64,000 nt of DNA. Source: Aliivibrio wodanis (GTDB lineage: Bacteria; Pseudomonadota; Gammaproteobacteria; Enterobacterales; Vibrionaceae). This document shows, piece after piece, positions 45,034 through 51,369 of the stretch. Each line of letters starts with the position of its first letter. Position 1 is the stretch's first letter. A program made the position numbers and the translations under genes. Location: assembly GCA_000953695.1 (NCBI GenBank), contig LN554847.1:124001-188000 (forward strand). Direction: 5' to 3'. The notes beneath the pieces are model-generated. The model saw nothing but the letters and a program-made list of their open reading frames with translations, did no database searches and was not told the DNA's origin.

Positions 45034-45303
45034 AAGGACTCCTTTTAAGAGTCCATATTAGATCATAAAATTAACGGAATTGGTATAATAGAGCTCTAAA
45101 GAAAAAGGCACATGAGAGAGGGTCTTAGAATGACTAGGAAAAATTCCTAGATATAAGGTAAGTGTATTGAAAGCGTGAAAAGAGTCACATTGTAAATAGT
45201 TGTATAGGAAAAAGTCATTGTTAACGTCATTGAAGTAGATTAATTGGCTGATTCATTCATAATAAGGTTAAATATTGGACTAAAGGTATAAGTTTTTTAC
45301 TTT

Positions 45304-45322
45304 GAGATTGATTATCAATACA
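45304..45322 (+). promoter_or_regulatory. Possible Fur box upstream of the RHH gene
   Basis: GAGATTGATTATCAATACA agrees with 13 of 19 positions of the Fur consensus (GATAATGATAATCATTATC), including the core TGAT-ATCA. It lies 47 bases before the ATG at 45369. The rest of 45129-45368 shows no gene. Confidence 0.3.
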
Positions 45323-45368
45323 TTCGCAGACAAAATGCATTAACTATCCATTTATCAATATACCTTCT

Positions 45369-45677
45369 ATGTGCGCAATCTTTTCTCAACAATCAACAGA
45401 AAATTATCAGCTTGTTACTCGTTCGATTCGACTTGATGGACATGTAACCAGTGTAAAGCTTGAAGTAAGTTTTTGGCTGATCCTTGAAGAGATTGCTCGT
45501 TATCAAGATCTGACCGTTCCTCGTTTTATTTCCACAATACATAAGGAAGCTTTAGAGCATAATGGTGAAATAGCCAATTTCGCCTCTTTGCTTAGGTGTG
45601 CTTGTTTACTTTATTCTCGTAACCCACAATATGTATTGGATATGGCGGCGCAACAACGAAATCAGAGTGTTTTGTAA
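45369..45677 (+). CDS. Ribbon-helix-helix (RHH_4) family protein
   Basis: A 102-residue protein. The run QLVTRSIRLDGHVTSVKLEV followed by FWLILEEIARYQDLTVPRFI and ASLLRCACLLY is the standard pattern of the RHH_4 family, small ribbon-helix-helix proteins often found near aryl-sulfate or NAD-enzyme genes. The beta strand RSIRLDG and two helices could bind DNA as a dimer. No good ribosome site is seen before the ATG. Its 3' end belongs to a duplicated sequence: a decayed counterpart of this end lies before the glyoxalase-like gene at about 47310. Confidence 0.75.
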   Translation: MCAIFSQQSTENYQLVTRSIRLDGHVTSVKLEVSFWLILEEIARYQDLTVPRFISTIHKEALEHNGEIANFASLLRCACLLYSRNPQYVLDMAAQQRNQSVL

Positions 45678-45734
45678 AATGTGTATTGTTGTACTCAGGT
45701 ACTACCATTTAGTTTCTTTCTTAGGGTATTCTCT
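45667..45734 (+). repeat. Duplicated 68-bp block, copy A
   Basis: Starts GTGTTTTGTAAAAT at the end of the RHH gene and continues through TGTACTCAGGTACTACCATT to AGGGTATTCTC. Copy B at 47317-47384 matches about 80 percent of positions. Each copy lies directly upstream of a small enzyme gene or its leader. It does not show the end motifs of an integron attC site. Confidence 0.7.
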
Positions 45735-45743
45735 TTAACTCCC

Positions 45744-45851
45744 ATGAAGGAAATACTACGGTTGATATCAGCTCCGATTGGTATCAATTTTGTTGGTAGT
45801 TTTCTTTCTATAATTGTCTTGATGGATACACTCTTAGAGAATAGAAAATGA
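45744..45851 (+). CDS. Possible 35-residue membrane peptide coupled to the ABM gene
   Basis: A short frame from ATG 45744, MKEILRLISAPIGINFVGSF then LSIIVLMDTLLENRK, stops at TGA 45849-45851, which overlaps the ATG of the next gene (ATGA). The middle is one hydrophobic segment flanked by charged ends, typical of a single-pass small membrane protein. No clear ribosome site is visible. The exact stop-start overlap is the main support; chance cannot be excluded. Confidence 0.4.
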   Translation: MKEILRLISAPIGINFVGSFLSIIVLMDTLLENRK

Positions 45852-46138
45852 TCAATTTAACAGCACAATTTTATGCAAAAGTAGGACAAGAAGAAAAATT
45901 GCATCAATTACTTAGTGCAATGCTTATACCAACACGAAATGAAACTGGTTGTATTCGCTATTGCTTGTTCCAAGATCAAGCGGATAATCGAAAATTTTTA
46001 TTTCAAGAGCAATTTTCAGACCAAGCAGCTTTTGATGAACATTGTAAAGAAGCGCATTTTATTAGCTTACTTGAAAACTTGAATGGGGTGATTGAAGAAG
46101 AACCTAGTATTACTTTCTATCAAAGTATAGAAGTTTAA
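45848..46138 (+). CDS. ABM-superfamily (YgiN-like) monooxygenase
   Basis: A 96-residue protein of the dimeric ferredoxin-like ABM fold. It starts MINLTAQFYAKVGQEEKLHQ and has the characteristic IPTRNETGCIRYCLFQD and FLFQEQFSDQAAFDEHCKEA followed by HF. Family members oxidise quinols or aromatic polyketide-like compounds without cofactors, or bind small ligands. The reaction cannot be read from sequence. It may be co-translated with the small frame that overlaps its start. Confidence 0.85.
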   Translation: MINLTAQFYAKVGQEEKLHQLLSAMLIPTRNETGCIRYCLFQDQADNRKFLFQEQFSDQAAFDEHCKEAHFISLLENLNGVIEEEPSITFYQSIEV

Positions 46139-46192
46139 AGGACAAAGGCGTTCACATAGAGCGCCTTAATTTAATACATAAATTAAACTGAT

Positions 46193-47122
46193 TTAAATAA
46201 CGTTCACTTTTCCCAAAAGTTGAGGTTCATTGGAACGATCATGAAAACAGTTAATTAGTTTATTTTTTTCAGTATAAACAACGAGAAAATCAATAAGTTC
46301 ATGCATTGAAATAGCTCTAACTCCTAAATCGATTACGCAACCAGCATGATGCCGATTAAAATCTGAACCAACTCGAATAATTAATTTATCAGGGCTAATA
46401 AGCTGCTTTACACGTTGTAATAATGAGCGGACTTGATTTTTACGTTTGGTTTTATCTCTAAAAATAGCGGTTTGAACTGGTACATTGACAAAACTAATAT
46501 CACAGTCTGACTTTTGTGTTGCCGCTTTTATGTGGCTTCCCAATGCAATAGCATCTGTGGTAAGTCCTTTAACTAAACTAAAGCCTGTAGCATCACTACT
46601 GGTTGCTGCGGATTTATTTTTAGCAATTGGGGAGAATTGGCTTGCCCCTTTTTCTAAGAGAGTATTTGCAGCTTTACCAAACAGTTCAGCGTTATTGCTA
46701 CCAATAGACCCATTCAATGCATTCTTTAATACCGGAACAGTCGTATTTGCGAAACCAGCGGTTGCCCCTATCATTACTAGATGACCCACATTATTTATTG
46801 CGGCATTAGCTAGAGGGTAGGCTGTAATACTATTCAGTTCCTTACTACTGCGATTGATCCAAATTTTAATGCTTTGATATCTATTTGTGACATAAAGATA
46901 CTTATCTTGCTTAGTTTCAATGTGATTAAGTTCTGCAATTACAGATTCAATAACACCAGACATAAACATATCTTTTACTGACACATCATAAGCCGGTTTA
47001 TGTAAGTTTCTAATTGGTAGTGAACCTCGAACCGCTATCCCCATTCTTTTGTCTGAGGTACATCCGTTCATTTCATAACAGACCGTTGCTTCATCTAGTT
47101 GCCATGGTAATTTCATATTCAT
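46193..47122 (-). CDS. Protein of unknown family, 309 residues
   Basis: A complete minus-strand frame starting MNMKLPWQLDEATVCYEMNG, with no domain recognised. The first 105 residues look like mixed alpha/beta (RMGIAVRGSLPIRNLH, YLYVTNRYQSIKIWINRSS). A Gly/Ala/Asn-rich middle part (about 105-180) includes a mildly hydrophobic run (NNVGHLVMIGATAGFANTTV). The C-terminal part (about 190-309) ends in RVGSDFNRHHAGCVIDLGVR. There is no signal peptide. It stands alone between convergent or divergent neighbours, with no hint of an operon. Codon use and AT content match the surroundings. Confidence 0.7.
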   Translation of the reverse strand: MNMKLPWQLDEATVCYEMNGCTSDKRMGIAVRGSLPIRNLHKPAYDVSVKDMFMSGVIESVIAELNHIETKQDKYLYVTNRYQSIKIWINRSSKELNSITAYPLANAAINNVGHLVMIGATAGFANTTVPVLKNALNGSIGSNNAELFGKAANTLLEKGASQFSPIAKNKSAATSSDATGFSLVKGLTTDAIALGSHIKAATQKSDCDISFVNVPVQTAIFRDKTKRKNQVRSLLQRVKQLISPDKLIIRVGSDFNRHHAGCVIDLGVRAISMHELIDFLVVYTEKNKLINCFHDRSNEPQLLGKVNVI

Positions 47123-47316
47123 CTTCCCTAATTAGTTTTTATAAAATAGTAGCAGAGTTCAAAATATGACGGTAGCTGATAGTTCTACAATGGTTCCATT
47201 TTTTAAAAGAATATATGCTGTAATTTTCTATTCTTCTGGTGGGATTAATTGTTATATGCTTTGAAACTAGGGTAATGCAGTATTTCTTTTGACGAAAAAG
47301 ACAATCAACCCTGATG

Positions 47317-47384
47317 GTGTTTTATAAAATTCGATTGTCGTACTCAGGTACTACCATTAGTTTTATTTCTCAGGGTATTCTCCT
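47317..47384 (+). repeat. Duplicated 68-bp block, copy B
   Basis: GTGTTTTATAAAAT, then GTACTCAGGTACTACCATT and CAGGGTATTCTCC, aligned with copy A at 45667. Just before it, the codons AACCCTGATGGTGTTTTATAA resemble the 3' end of the RHH gene (NQSVL stop against NPDGVL stop), so a second RHH-like gene probably stood here and was lost. A good ribosome site (AAAGGAG) follows before the next gene. Confidence 0.7.
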
Positions 47385-47407
47385 TTTATTATAATAAAGG
47401 AGTATAT

Positions 47408-47803
47408 ATGGCTAAATTAATTCACAGTATGATAAGGGTGACCAATCTACAGAACTCAATTGACTTCTACCGTAAAGCACTAGAAATTGAAGTGGTTGAA
47501 CAGTATCAGTTTAATGACTTTACACTTGCTTATCTTGCAAATTCTGAAACTGGTTTTGAACTTGAATTGACCTATAATCATAATCAAACTGAACCATATG
47601 TTCATGGTAATATGTATGGACATCTTGCGGTAAGTGTTGAATGCATAGAAAAAACGCATCAAAATTTGATTCAGCATGGTATTGATGTATCTGATATTAA
47701 ATCATTGAATCACAATAATATTTCATTGGCGATTTTCTTTTTTATTACCGACCCTGATGGGTATAAAATTGAATTTATTCAGCGCAGAGGTCGATATATT
47801 TAG
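47408..47803 (+). CDS. Glyoxalase I-like VOC-family protein
   Basis: A 131-residue protein of the vicinal oxygen chelate fold, close to lactoylglutathione lyase (GloA). Blocks in order: LIHSMIRVTNLQNSIDFYRK, GFELELTYNHNQTEPYVHGN, YGHLAVSVE and DPDGYKIEFIQR. The four metal ligands expected of GloA are present: His5, Glu in FELELTY, His in YGHLA and Glu in KIEFI. GloA removes methylglyoxal by converting its glutathione adduct. The segment between 90 and 110 is less like classical GloA, so a related dioxygenase-like or antibiotic-resistance member is possible. A strong AAAGGAG precedes the ATG. Confidence 0.8.
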   Translation: MAKLIHSMIRVTNLQNSIDFYRKALEIEVVEQYQFNDFTLAYLANSETGFELELTYNHNQTEPYVHGNMYGHLAVSVECIEKTHQNLIQHGIDVSDIKSLNHNNISLAIFFFITDPDGYKIEFIQRRGRYI

Positions 47804-47839
47804 TCAGGTAAATTTAACGGAGAATTGGCATTCATAAAT

Positions 47840-47862
47840 GAGTACTTAATAATAAAGTACTC
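47840..47862 (+). terminator. Hairpin after the glyoxalase-like gene
   Basis: A perfect 8-bp stem, GAGTACTT-N7-AAGTACTC, is followed by a second palindrome, ATAAGGTACCTTAT (47866-47879), running into TTTTT. Together they probably terminate transcription. Confidence 0.6.
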
Positions 47863-47990
47863 AATATAAGGTACCTTATTTTTGCTTGATTAAGAACAGC
47901 GGTACTCTATTTCAGCGCTTGAATGTAAATTAACCTCGATTAAATCCTGAATATCATCAATTGTAATTATTGACTCTTTACGATCTCTTC

Positions 47991-48019
47991 TATAACATGC
48001 ATAAAAAATACATGTTATA
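47991..48019 (+). promoter_or_regulatory. Operator-like dyad before the CCGSCS gene
   Basis: A perfect 9-bp inverted repeat, TATAACATG-N11-CATGTTATA, overlaps a possible -10 element (TATAAC) that follows a TTGACT at 47970. It lies 25 bases before the start codon. The layout is that of a repressor site; the regulator is unknown. Confidence 0.5.
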
Positions 48020-48043
48020 AGTTATTTAAATTGAGGAATACCC

Positions 48044-48208
48044 ATGGCACTTTCATTTACCAAAATTTTTAAGAAAAAAGAGATTGAATCAACAGGTGAG
48101 AAGTTAGTACAGCAACCAATGTCAGATGAACAGAAGCCTGTTGATAGTAAAGCAAAGGCAGAGAAAAAACACGGAGAACCAGGTGTTTGTTGTGGTTCAT
48201 GCTCATAA
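48044..48208 (+). CDS. CCGSCS-motif small protein
   Basis: A 54-residue protein that ends in VCCGSCS, the defining tail of the CCGSCS-motif family found in Vibrio and related marine bacteria. It starts MALSFTKIFKKKEIESTGEK after TTGAGGA and is Lys/Glu-rich and probably unfolded, with all three cysteines in the last six residues. The role is unknown; the cysteine cluster suggests metal binding or modification. A dyad operator lies just upstream and a terminator shortly after. Confidence 0.85.
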   Translation: MALSFTKIFKKKEIESTGEKLVQQPMSDEQKPVDSKAKAEKKHGEPGVCCGSCS

Positions 48209-48217
48209 TATAAAAAT

Positions 48218-48268
48218 AAACCCTTCATGTAATATCAATTAGAAAAGATTACGAGAAGGGTTTCTGTT
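48218..48268. terminator. Bidirectional terminator between CCGSCS and TetR genes
   Basis: A 9-bp inverted repeat, AAACCCTTC (48218-48226) and GAAGGGTTT (48255-48263), has a 28-base loop, followed by TCTGTTTT on the plus strand and A/T-rich DNA on the other side. It lies between convergent genes. Confidence 0.5.
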
Positions 48269-49009
48269 TTACTTATCTGAATTTAGAATATTTTTATTCT
48301 CTAAAGGGCATTTTACATCAATCAGTAAGTCTTTTAGATACTTAGGGTTTAGCGTTTCTTCTTTTTCAATTGAAAACTTAGCAGCCATGATCTGGTTAAA
48401 TAGATTCCAGTGTTGTAGTAACAGCTTCTCATGATCTCCTGCAAATAGTGGCCAAGTTTCTGCCATCATTGGTGTTAGACTTGATGCACCATGAGCAAAG
48501 ATCAGCATTTGCCATTTTGTTTCCCAAATATCGAGCTTAACCTCTGGGTTTGCTTGATTGTACTCTTCAAATAGCCCTTCAAAGATAGCTTCAAATTCAC
48601 ATTTTGTTTTTAAAAAATATTCCAATAATGCATTGTCATCTTGACGAATTGCATCAGCTATCATTTGGATAGGCTGCGGATTAATTAATGTAAATGCAGA
48701 CAATTTTACGATAAACAAATAGATGCGATAGCTTGGTGTTTTATCTTCGGGAAGAGAAGCAATAATAGCATGAAGGTAGTTTTGCATGTGAGCATCGCAC
48801 GCATCACTAATTTCCTTCCAAATCATATCTTTACTACCAAAATGATGACGAATAAGACTGTGAGAAACGCCCGCTTTTTCACTGATATTACGTAATGAAA
48901 CTCGTTCATATCCTAGTTGGCAAAACATTCCCGCAGCAATGATTAAAATTTGGCATTTAGTTTGCTCAGCAGCTTCTGAACTTCGTTTGCCTTGTTTTTT
49001 TTCTGCCAT
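48269..49009 (-). CDS. TetR-family repressor, divergent from the efflux operon
   Basis: A 246-residue regulator. The N-terminal TetR helix-turn-helix is clear: AAGMFCQLGYERVSLRNISE followed by KAGVSHSLIRHHFGSKDMIW. The rest is a helical ligand-binding domain (about 70-210) whose ligand cannot be read, with a longer than usual C-terminal tail. It is transcribed away from a two-adaptor RND efflux operon, the classic arrangement for a local repressor that releases the pump genes when a toxic ligand binds. Two related dyads in the shared intergenic region are candidate operators. Confidence 0.9.
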   Translation of the reverse strand: MAEKKQGKRSSEAAEQTKCQILIIAAGMFCQLGYERVSLRNISEKAGVSHSLIRHHFGSKDMIWKEISDACDAHMQNYLHAIIASLPEDKTPSYRIYLFIVKLSAFTLINPQPIQMIADAIRQDDNALLEYFLKTKCEFEAIFEGLFEEYNQANPEVKLDIWETKWQMLIFAHGASSLTPMMAETWPLFAGDHEKLLLQHWNLFNQIMAAKFSIEKEETLNPKYLKDLLIDVKCPLENKNILNSDK

Positions 49010-49145
49010 CTCACACCCTTATTTATTGCATTTAGTTATTGCTAATTATTCAAGTTTCTGAACAGCTTCATGAGCTTTATTTTCGTTAGCATACCAAGAA
49101 CAGTGCCTAACGCGAACTTAAAAATACGCTTTTTACTTATTTTGC

Positions 49146-49205
49146 TGCACAGGTGTAAAATATATTGATCTCTTTCAAATTGAAACTATACTGCACAGAT
49201 GTGTA
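49146..49205 (+). promoter_or_regulatory. Efflux promoter with two TetR operator candidates
   Basis: Two similar sequences, TGCACAGGTGTAAA (49146) and TGCACAGATGTGTA (49192), lie 46 bp apart; the second is a near-perfect palindrome. Between them lie TTGATC (49165) and TATACT (49187) with a 16-bp spacer, a plausible sigma-70 promoter for the efflux operon. The second site overlaps the -10 end, so repressor binding would block it. Confidence 0.5.
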
Positions 49206-49234
49206 ATAAATGAATTTATGAATTGGAGATGCTT

Positions 49235-50308
49235 GTGCGAAAACTAAATATAAAGCGCACATTCCTAGGAGCTGTAGTGATATTAGGCTTGTCGGGTATG
49301 TTAACAGGGTGCAATAAAGCAATATCTGAAACCGCAGATATGACAGTTAAGCCTGTGAAACTGTTATCAGTAAAAGATCTTGAACATGCTGATTCTGATG
49401 CGTTTTTAGCAAGGATTGATGCGACATATCGAGCGAGTTTATCATTTCAGGTTGGTGGTGAAGTGATTGAAATGAAGGTTCGAATGGGACAAGAAGTTGA
49501 AAAAGGTCAGTTATTAGCAGTATTGGATCCACAAGATTTTCAAATTGCAGTTGATGCAGCTAAGGCTAAGTTTTCGTTGGCAAAAACGCAGTGGAACCGT
49601 GCAGAAAGCTTATATGAGAAAAGATTGATTAGTACGAATGAGTACGATCAACGTGAGACTCAATATAAGGCGGCATTAGCGAACTATGAGCAAGCTAAAA
49701 CCGATCTGAGTTATACCGAGATTCATGCGCCATTTTCAGGAATGATTTCTTATACCTATGTAAAGCCTTATCAAATCGTCGGTGAAAAACAAGACATTAT
49801 TAATCTGATTGATAACTCTACTTTAGATGTGTCTGTGACGCTGCCTATTAGCTATGTGGATTCAATTTCTATTCCTTCTTTGTCCAATAGCATGATGTGG
49901 ATCACTATGGATAGTGAGCCTAACAATAAAATAAAAGGGCAATTTAAAGAGATCTCAACACAACCGAATTTAGATACCAATAGTTACGAAGCGATAGTGA
50001 CTATAGCTCGTCCAAAAGGTAGGAACTTACTCACAGGCATGACTGGTCAAGTCTTCATTCCAAAGCAGGATGTTTCTGAATATATGGCATTACCGCAAAC
50101 AGCTTGGGTCAATAAAACCGATAAACAAGGGCAAGTGTGGTTGCTTAATAATGAAACAAATACAGTGAATAAAGTGACTTTACCGCTTAATAACAAAGGT
50201 TATGTGATATCGGGACTACATGCCAATGATTACATTGTTGTTGCTGGTGTAGAGAGTTTAGTTGAAGGCCAAACTGTAAAAGCGTGGCAACGTGAGGAAG
50301 GTATTTAA
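49235..50308 (+). CDS. RND efflux periplasmic adaptor lipoprotein, first
   Basis: A 357-residue membrane fusion protein. GTG 49235 is preferred because GGAG lies at the right distance (6 bases) and the protein then has a compact lipoprotein signal ending in the lipobox LTGC (Cys26); ATG 49229 lies too close to the ribosome site. The lipoyl half-motifs (SLSFQVGGEVIEMKVRMGQE, then YTEIHAPFSGMISYTYVKPY) flank a helical hairpin of about residues 95-150. It links the inner-membrane pump to an outer-membrane channel. Its stop overlaps the next start by one base. No TolC-like gene is present, so the channel must be encoded elsewhere. Confidence 0.9.
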   Translation: MRKLNIKRTFLGAVVILGLSGMLTGCNKAISETADMTVKPVKLLSVKDLEHADSDAFLARIDATYRASLSFQVGGEVIEMKVRMGQEVEKGQLLAVLDPQDFQIAVDAAKAKFSLAKTQWNRAESLYEKRLISTNEYDQRETQYKAALANYEQAKTDLSYTEIHAPFSGMISYTYVKPYQIVGEKQDIINLIDNSTLDVSVTLPISYVDSISIPSLSNSMMWITMDSEPNNKIKGQFKEISTQPNLDTNSYEAIVTIARPKGRNLLTGMTGQVFIPKQDVSEYMALPQTAWVNKTDKQGQVWLLNNETNTVNKVTLPLNNKGYVISGLHANDYIVVAGVESLVEGQTVKAWQREEGI

Positions 50309-51369
50309 TGAGTCGTTCATTATTTTCAGTGTTATTGCTGAGTATGTTTGCTTTATTTGGTTGCCAAAAAGAAGAAGTGGTTGCGAAAGTATCTCCACTG
50401 TATATTTCTTCATTTGTTATTGATGCTCCTGTTACACAAGCTTTTCGCTCATTTAAAGGACAAGTGATACCAGCAGAGCAAGTACCAATGGCGTTTCGAG
50501 TTACGGGTGAAATTAGAGAAGTATTGATTCGAGCGGGTGATAAGGTTAAACAAGGCCAATTACTGGCTAAATTAGATGATAATAAAGCCAAACAAGCAGT
50601 GAATGATGCAAAAGCACAATATTCATTAGCCTTAAAACAATACCAACGTGGTAAAGAGTTAAATGTTCGCGAAATGGTATCACAATCAGAGTTAGACGAA
50701 TTGCTTGCTAATAAAGAGCTGACTTTTGCATCTTATCAATCGGCTAAGAACCAACTTTCTTATACGCGCCTTGTTGCCCCATTTAACGGTAAAGTACTTG
50801 ATGTGAATAAAGAAGTGTTTGAGCGTACTGCAGCAGGTGAGCCAATATTGAATTTATATCAAAATGACAAAGTGTATGTTCGAATCGATTTATCTGACAA
50901 CGTATTAGCCATGATAAATCCAGAAAATAACCGTGATGCTTATCAACCAATCACCACTTTTTTCGGCTTGTCTGGTGAATATTCAATGGAGTATCTAGAA
51001 CATTCTAGTGAACCTAATGAACAAAGCCAAACTTATCAAATGTACCTAGTTATGCCGCAGCTAAGCAATGAGATATTACCAGGGACTAGCGCCACTGTGA
51101 ATGTGGATATGGTGAAGGCAGGGATCACATCGATTGATGGCTACCAAATACCAGTCACAGCGTTGCAAGCAGGGCAAAAAGAAGGGCATTTTTATGTCTG
51201 GACGATACGTGATAATCAGGTAACAAAAGTACCAGTAGCAATTAGCCAAATAAATGGAGAAGGCGCAATTATTTCTTCGGGCATTACTCAAGGTGATGTG
51301 CTTGCTAATTCAAATTTACGTAAGTTACGTGATGGGAAAACTGTGGTGCTTATGGAGAGCAAAAAATAA
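50308..51369 (+). CDS. RND efflux periplasmic adaptor lipoprotein, second
   Basis: A 353-residue adaptor with lipobox LFGC (Cys19), lipoyl half-motifs around FRVTGEIREVLIRAGDKVKQ and YTRLVAPFNGKVLDVNKEVF, and the usual hairpin between. It is clearly different in sequence from the first adaptor, so the two may form mixed trimers or hexamers. Pumps with two adaptors are known, for example V. cholerae VexIJK and Pseudomonas TriABC, and both adaptors are needed there. It starts on the stop of the first adaptor (TAATG) and ends on the start of the pump gene in the same way. Confidence 0.9.
   Translation: MSRSLFSVLLLSMFALFGCQKEEVVAKVSPLYISSFVIDAPVTQAFRSFKGQVIPAEQVPMAFRVTGEIREVLIRAGDKVKQGQLLAKLDDNKAKQAVNDAKAQYSLALKQYQRGKELNVREMVSQSELDELLANKELTFASYQSAKNQLSYTRLVAPFNGKVLDVNKEVFERTAAGEPILNLYQNDKVYVRIDLSDNVLAMINPENNRDAYQPITTFFGLSGEYSMEYLEHSSEPNEQSQTYQMYLVMPQLSNEILPGTSATVNVDMVKAGITSIDGYQIPVTALQAGQKEGHFYVWTIRDNQVTKVPVAISQINGEGAIISSGITQGDVLANSNLRKLRDGKTVVLMESKK

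Larger units (their letters stand above)
43995..45085 (-). mobile_element. Complete IS630-family insertion sequence
   Basis: An element of about 1091 bp bounded by inverted repeats: TACCAATTCCGTTAATT at the left end (43995) and its complement AATTAACGGAATTGGTA at the right end (45069-45085). It is flanked by TA on both sides (43993-43994 and 45086-45087), the TA target duplication of this family. It carries two overlapping frames on the minus strand joined by a -1 frameshift site. It appears intact and possibly active. Confidence 0.9.
43724..45128 (+). pseudogene. Small DUF1963-like gene split by the IS630 element
   Basis: The first part runs from ATG 43724 (AAAAGG six bases upstream) to 43994, reading MSIVRKVTSNASSEYTGVIF, then GGALPD, FFGGEDEL. 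IS630 sequence begins at 43995. If the element and one copy of the TA target are removed, the frame continues at 45088 as NRALKKKAHERGS and stops at TAG 45126-45128. This gives an intact 103-residue protein. The pattern IFGGALPDTMGKF, then LLLVASIDGDKV, resembles the start of DUF1963/YwqG proteins, some of which occur as immunity proteins. Its place at the end of the Rhs array suggests a former immunity gene; upstream starts at 43685 or 43718 are possible. Confidence 0.65.

Noticed and set aside
45667-47384. Integron cassettes with attC sites around the small RHH, ABM and glyoxalase-like genes
   Set aside because: The duplicated 68-bp block lacks paired RYYYAAC/GTTRRRY ends and the imperfect palindrome of Vibrio attC repeats, and only two copies were seen.
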